Origin: JAFAZJ01 sp964437145
Lineage (GTDB): Bacteria > Pseudomonadota > Alphaproteobacteria > Reyranellales > Reyranellaceae
Assembly: GCA_964437145.1 (NCBI GenBank)
Contig: CAYTFW010000007.1
Span: 1 to 64,000, forward strand
DNA length: 64,000 nucleotides
Reading direction: 5' to 3'
Part shown: in pieces, positions 61,273 to 64,000 of the stretch
How positions within the stretch are numbered: position 1 is the stretch's first letter
Layout of the letters: every line of letters begins with the position of its first letter
Position numbers and translations under genes: made by a program
Notes under the pieces: model-generated
Database searches by the model: none
Seen by the model: only the letters and a program-made list of their open reading frames with translations
What the model was told of the DNA's origin: nothing

Positions 61273-62156
61273 GCGGCCGGTTCCACGCGCGTGCGAGCGT
61301 TACCCACGTGTCGCCTGCCTACGATCCCCATCAAAAGCTCGCCAAGTTCGAGACGTTAGGGATGACCCGCGAGAGGAATGTGCACTTGGCCCGGACGCTG
61401 CTCCGACGAGGCAAAGCACGGGACGCCGACCTTGCTCGCAGGCTCAACGACTGCGGCAGCCTCACGCGCGGCCAACGTTCCTGGTGCAACTCTCCAGCGT
61501 GCGCGATCTGCATGAGAGAGACCCGACGGTGGTTCACGTCCACCGTGAGCGAGCTCATCGAAAAGCGGGCACTCATGCCGCCCCACGGTGTCATGGTCAC
61601 AGTCGTGCCACCGCAGTTCCGCGCTTCTTTGGGGAAGCTCAGCAAGCTCGACATCTCGGCTCTACGACGCCGGTTCTGGCGATCAATCGACAAATTGCAG
61701 CTCGGCAACGTACCCGTGATAGGCGGCCTGGACATCTCGTTCAACGAATCAGCCATCCTCAAGGAGCCTGGCCACTATCAGGTCCACCTGGCCTTCGTCG
61801 TGCCAGGTCTGCGGTTCGCCCCGAAAAGGTTTCGAAAGGCGCTGAGCAGAAAGATCGCCGCCGCCTTTGACGTCGAGGGCATTCCCCGTGCGGTAGTCGT
61901 CCAGCCCTTGAGAGATCTCGTCCCGCAGGTCTCGTACCTCCTCAAATCCATGTTCTCCCGGCGAGTATCCATCGTCGGACGAAGAGGGAGAGCCGACACC
62001 AAGAGCCATAGCCTGAAAACCTGCCAGCTGATCGAGATCGCCCACTGGCTCGATGCCGGCAGCCTCACTGATCGCATGTTGCTGCACGGCATTCGCCGAC
62101 AGAATTACACGCTCATCAGCCGCCACCAGCATAGGAGATGCACACGCACGAAATGA
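61269..62156 (+). CDS. Rolling-circle Rep-like protein (putative)
   Basis: This 295-residue protein starts at GTG 61269. It has a cysteine cluster C62, C73, C78, C81 (within RSWCNSPACAICMRE), reminiscent of the N-terminal zinc site of Rep_1-type plasmid initiators. A histidine segment GHYQVHLAFVV follows. A tyrosine-lysine YLLK (Y223-K226) in QVSYLLKSMF resembles the HUH catalytic YxxK. These features together suggest a rolling-circle replication initiator, but the HUH motif is not canonical. It is coupled to the HTH gene. Confidence 0.5.
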   Translation: MSGRFHARASVTHVSPAYDPHQKLAKFETLGMTRERNVHLARTLLRRGKARDADLARRLNDCGSLTRGQRSWCNSPACAICMRETRRWFTSTVSELIEKRALMPPHGVMVTVVPPQFRASLGKLSKLDISALRRRFWRSIDKLQLGNVPVIGGLDISFNESAILKEPGHYQVHLAFVVPGLRFAPKRFRKALSRKIAAAFDVEGIPRAVVVQPLRDLVPQVSYLLKSMFSRRVSIVGRRGRADTKSHSLKTCQLIEIAHWLDAGSLTDRMLLHGIRRQNYTLISRHQHRRCTRTK

Positions 62157-62232
62157 CCCTGCCTTTCTTTATGGGATTCCAACGCTTGTACTAAGCAAAC
62201 GCATAAGAGAATCGACCGATTTACAAAAATAT

Positions 62233-62256
62233 GCTGGCAACACTGCTGGCAACACT
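62233..62256 (+). repeat. 12-bp tandem direct repeat
   Basis: GCTGGCAACACT occurs twice in tandem, in a locally AT-rich patch between the Rep-like gene and the DUF927 gene. Such repeats near a rep gene could be iterons or regulator sites. Nothing more can be shown from sequence. Confidence 0.7.
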
Positions 62257-62320
62257 GCAAATGCGAAAATCCATTCGACTGCAGTTTTTCTGCCCGGTTT
62301 ACACAGCAACGCAATTTAGA

Positions 62321-62357
62321 CGGGGGCACCCGGGGGCACCGGGGGCACCGGGGGCAC
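62321..62357 (+). repeat. Four-unit CGGGGGCAC repeat
   Basis: CGGGGGCAC occurs at 62321, 62331, 62340 and 62349. The G-runs (five each) could form a G-quadruplex on the + strand. The array ends about 30 bp before the DUF927 gene start and could affect its transcription or translation, or act as an origin element. Confidence 0.85.
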
Positions 62358-62387
62358 TCAAATCTCAAATTTGTAGAGAGAAGTTCA

Positions 62388-64000
62388 ATGACCAAGAAGT
62401 CAATTTACATCAAGAAAGGCGTTCAAGCCCCGGACGGCCGCGTCCGATACGAGTTCGTTATCATTGGTACCGGAAAGCCAAGAAGGCAGGTCTTCGGCTT
62501 GGATGATTTGATCCCGCCGGCGACAAAGTTCTTCCGTTGGGTGAGCGAACGTAACTTGCTCGTAACTCAGGAGGTCAAGCAAGAAGTGGCAGCCGAGCTA
62601 GAGCGTCGTCCGACACCGAAGATGGGATACTTTGCGGAGTTGCCAGGCTGGTATGGCAAGTCGTTTGTGACGCCGAGAAGGATCTACGGCGAAGACCGCG
62701 ACGTGATCATCAATGATACCCCAGCCACGACACGCAGTAAGTGGCGACGAAAAGGAGACCTGCATGAGTTCCGCCGTTGGGCTCGGAAAAACCTCGACTA
62801 CAGCCCAGTCGCCATCTTTCTGATGGCTCATGCGCTCGCGGGGCCGCTTCTAAGATGGACCGGCCACAAGAGCATCGTAGCGATGCTCGTCGGACCAAGT
62901 TCGATTGGAAAGTCGACTCTTCAGCGGGTATGTGGTTCGCTTTGGGGCGGTGCGGACGGCAAAGACTTCATGGAGACGTTCTCCAAGTCGCTCGAGCCAT
63001 TCGAGTCAGCTGCCCTTCGGCACCGCGATTGCCTTCTCGTTTTGAACGAGACTCACCTACTGGACCGAAACGAGGCCGAAAGAGGCCGAAAGCTTCAGAA
63101 TCTTCTATTTCGCTTCGAATCGGGCGTTGCCAAGGAGATTTACGGCAAAGAAACGCCAAGCGAGGAGATGCGAGGAGCACTTCTGCTGTCAAGCAACGAA
63201 ACGACTGCTGATATCCTCAGAAAAGCCGGCCGTGAGTTCTCGCGCGAGTTGGCAGTGCGCATTCTCGAGATCCCAGTCGATGGCAGCTTTCCTGTCTTTA
63301 AGATCGACGAATCCAATATGGCGACACGCATGTCGCGGGTTGATGCGTATAGCGAGTTTGCGCAGAGGGTTTATGGAGTGGTTCGACACGAATACCTGAT
63401 ACGTCTAGCTGGCGATGTTGCGGCAGACGAAGAGGAAGTCGCGGCGCGCGTGGCAAAGTTTCGCCGCGCCGGTTTAAAGTTGCTCGGCGTTCCCGAGCTG
63501 TCCTCGGAGATCGATGCCCGACTCGCCAGCCAGGTGGCGACCATTTACGCAGCTGGCCGGATGGCGTATCACTACGGCGTTCTGCCTTTCGATCGCGATG
63601 CGCTTCGATTCGCGATTCGGGCTGTCTGGCCAAGGATTCTGCAAAGCGCGATGAACGGTTTGCGGCGAAATCCATCGGCGGAGTTTGCCAGACGACTGCT
63701 CGACGCCCTGCCCAACTTCGTCGACTTCGGCTCGGCTGTTCGCTTCAAGGACGAAGCCCAGGTGTTCTCTTCTGCGGGCTTTGTCAAACGCGACGGCGAG
63801 ACCTCCATCACCATTTGGTTAACGGTCCCGGCGCTCCAACGCTACACCGCCTTGCCGGATATGGTTCTGGAAACTCTTGATCAAAAGGGCATTCTGCAGC
63901 GATCAAGCGAAGGTAGATCTGGAGCGAGGCGACAAGTCAAACGAGCTGTCTACCTGGACGATGGGACGAAGTTCCGACCGCGCATGTACAAGCTTCGGAC
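62388..64000 (+). CDS. DUF927-type helicase/ATPase (3' truncated by window)
   Basis: An unbroken frame of 537 codons runs from ATG 62388 to the window end, so the gene continues to the right. It begins MTKKSIYIKKGVQAPDGRVR. The middle has the P-loop MLVGPSSIGKSTLQRV, then LLVLNETHLL as a probable Walker B and ALLLSSNETT as sensor I. This layout fits DUF927 domain proteins, which resemble the superfamily 3 helicases of phage and satellite elements. It probably unwinds DNA for the Rep-like protein encoded upstream, which is an inference. GAGAG precedes the start. Confidence 0.85.
   Translation, partial: MTKKSIYIKKGVQAPDGRVRYEFVIIGTGKPRRQVFGLDDLIPPATKFFRWVSERNLLVTQEVKQEVAAELERRPTPKMGYFAELPGWYGKSFVTPRRIYGEDRDVIINDTPATTRSKWRRKGDLHEFRRWARKNLDYSPVAIFLMAHALAGPLLRWTGHKSIVAMLVGPSSIGKSTLQRVCGSLWGGADGKDFMETFSKSLEPFESAALRHRDCLLVLNETHLLDRNEAERGRKLQNLLFRFESGVAKEIYGKETPSEEMRGALLLSSNETTADILRKAGREFSRELAVRILEIPVDGSFPVFKIDESNMATRMSRVDAYSEFAQRVYGVVRHEYLIRLAGDVAADEEEVAARVAKFRRAGLKLLGVPELSSEIDARLASQVATIYAAGRMAYHYGVLPFDRDALRFAIRAVWPRILQSAMNGLRRNPSAEFARRLLDALPNFVDFGSAVRFKDEAQVFSSAGFVKRDGETSITIWLTVPALQRYTALPDMVLETLDQKGILQRSSEGRSGARRQVKRAVYLDDGTKFRPRMYKLR

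Noticed and set aside
62321..62357. Possible CRISPR array
   Set aside because: The units are 9 bp with no unique spacers, so this is a simple tandem repeat.

Overview
This window is most of an integrative and conjugative element (ICE) from a GC-rich alphaproteobacterium. A Hyphomicrobiales or sphingomonad-type host is likely, judged from the backbone gene set. It carries a large heavy-metal cargo. The conjugation backbone runs left to right: a toprim protein cut by the window start, DUF2493, DUF736, an XRE regulator divergent from DUF2285, a frameshifted DUF6499/DUF2285 gene, an HTH protein, RepA, ParA, an RHH protein, DUF2840, TraF peptidase, lytic transglycosylase, relaxase, TraG and CopG. 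After a long interruption follow trbBCDEJKLFGI, DUF2274, a LysR regulator and a tyrosine integrase. The integrase lies beside a 45-bp tRNA-Arg(CCG) 3' end at 59628-59672, which reads as the right attachment site.

Three cargo blocks interrupt the backbone. Block 1 (2.3-9.6 kb) has a MerR regulator fused in frame to a heavy-metal-associated (HMA) domain. It is followed, behind a MerR-type promoter, by a P1B ATPase with YPC instead of CPC, two MacB/FtsX permeases, their ATPase and a CcdA-like protein. Block 2 (10.1-16.1 kb) is a broad-spectrum mercury operon: a divergent merR, a small membrane protein, merT, merP, merF, merB and merA, ending in a class III nucleotidyl cyclase. Two copies of DUF736 flank block 2 as direct repeats. 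The left copy is broken by a 100-N assembly gap.

Block 3 (28.5-46.9 kb) sits exactly between copG and trbB. It holds a CzcCBA-type RND pump with an embedded PII-like gene, several small secreted proteins and a MerR regulator with its operator. An orphan LivM permease, a truncated second merR with a paralogous operator, and a copper delivery set (DsbA-like, CoxF-like, PCuAC, a Sco fusion) follow. The block ends with a HELVH-containing secreted protein, an isoprenylcysteine-methyltransferase-family protein, a zinc-ribbon protein and a ZntA/CadA-type ATPase.

Right of the attachment site (59.7-64 kb) is a different kind of DNA: an HTH protein, a rolling-circle-Rep-like protein, short direct repeats and a large DUF927-type ATPase that runs off the window. 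This may be a second element integrated at the same tRNA.

The most unusual points are the MerR-HMA / YPC-ATPase / MacB / CcdA operon, the cyclase at the end of the mer operon, paired structured leaders before DUF2493 and DUF736, a hairpin that includes the trbB start codon, and the duplicated merR-operator units in block 3. There are N runs at 989-998 and 9734-9833. I saw no rRNA, complete tRNA, insertion sequence or CRISPR array.
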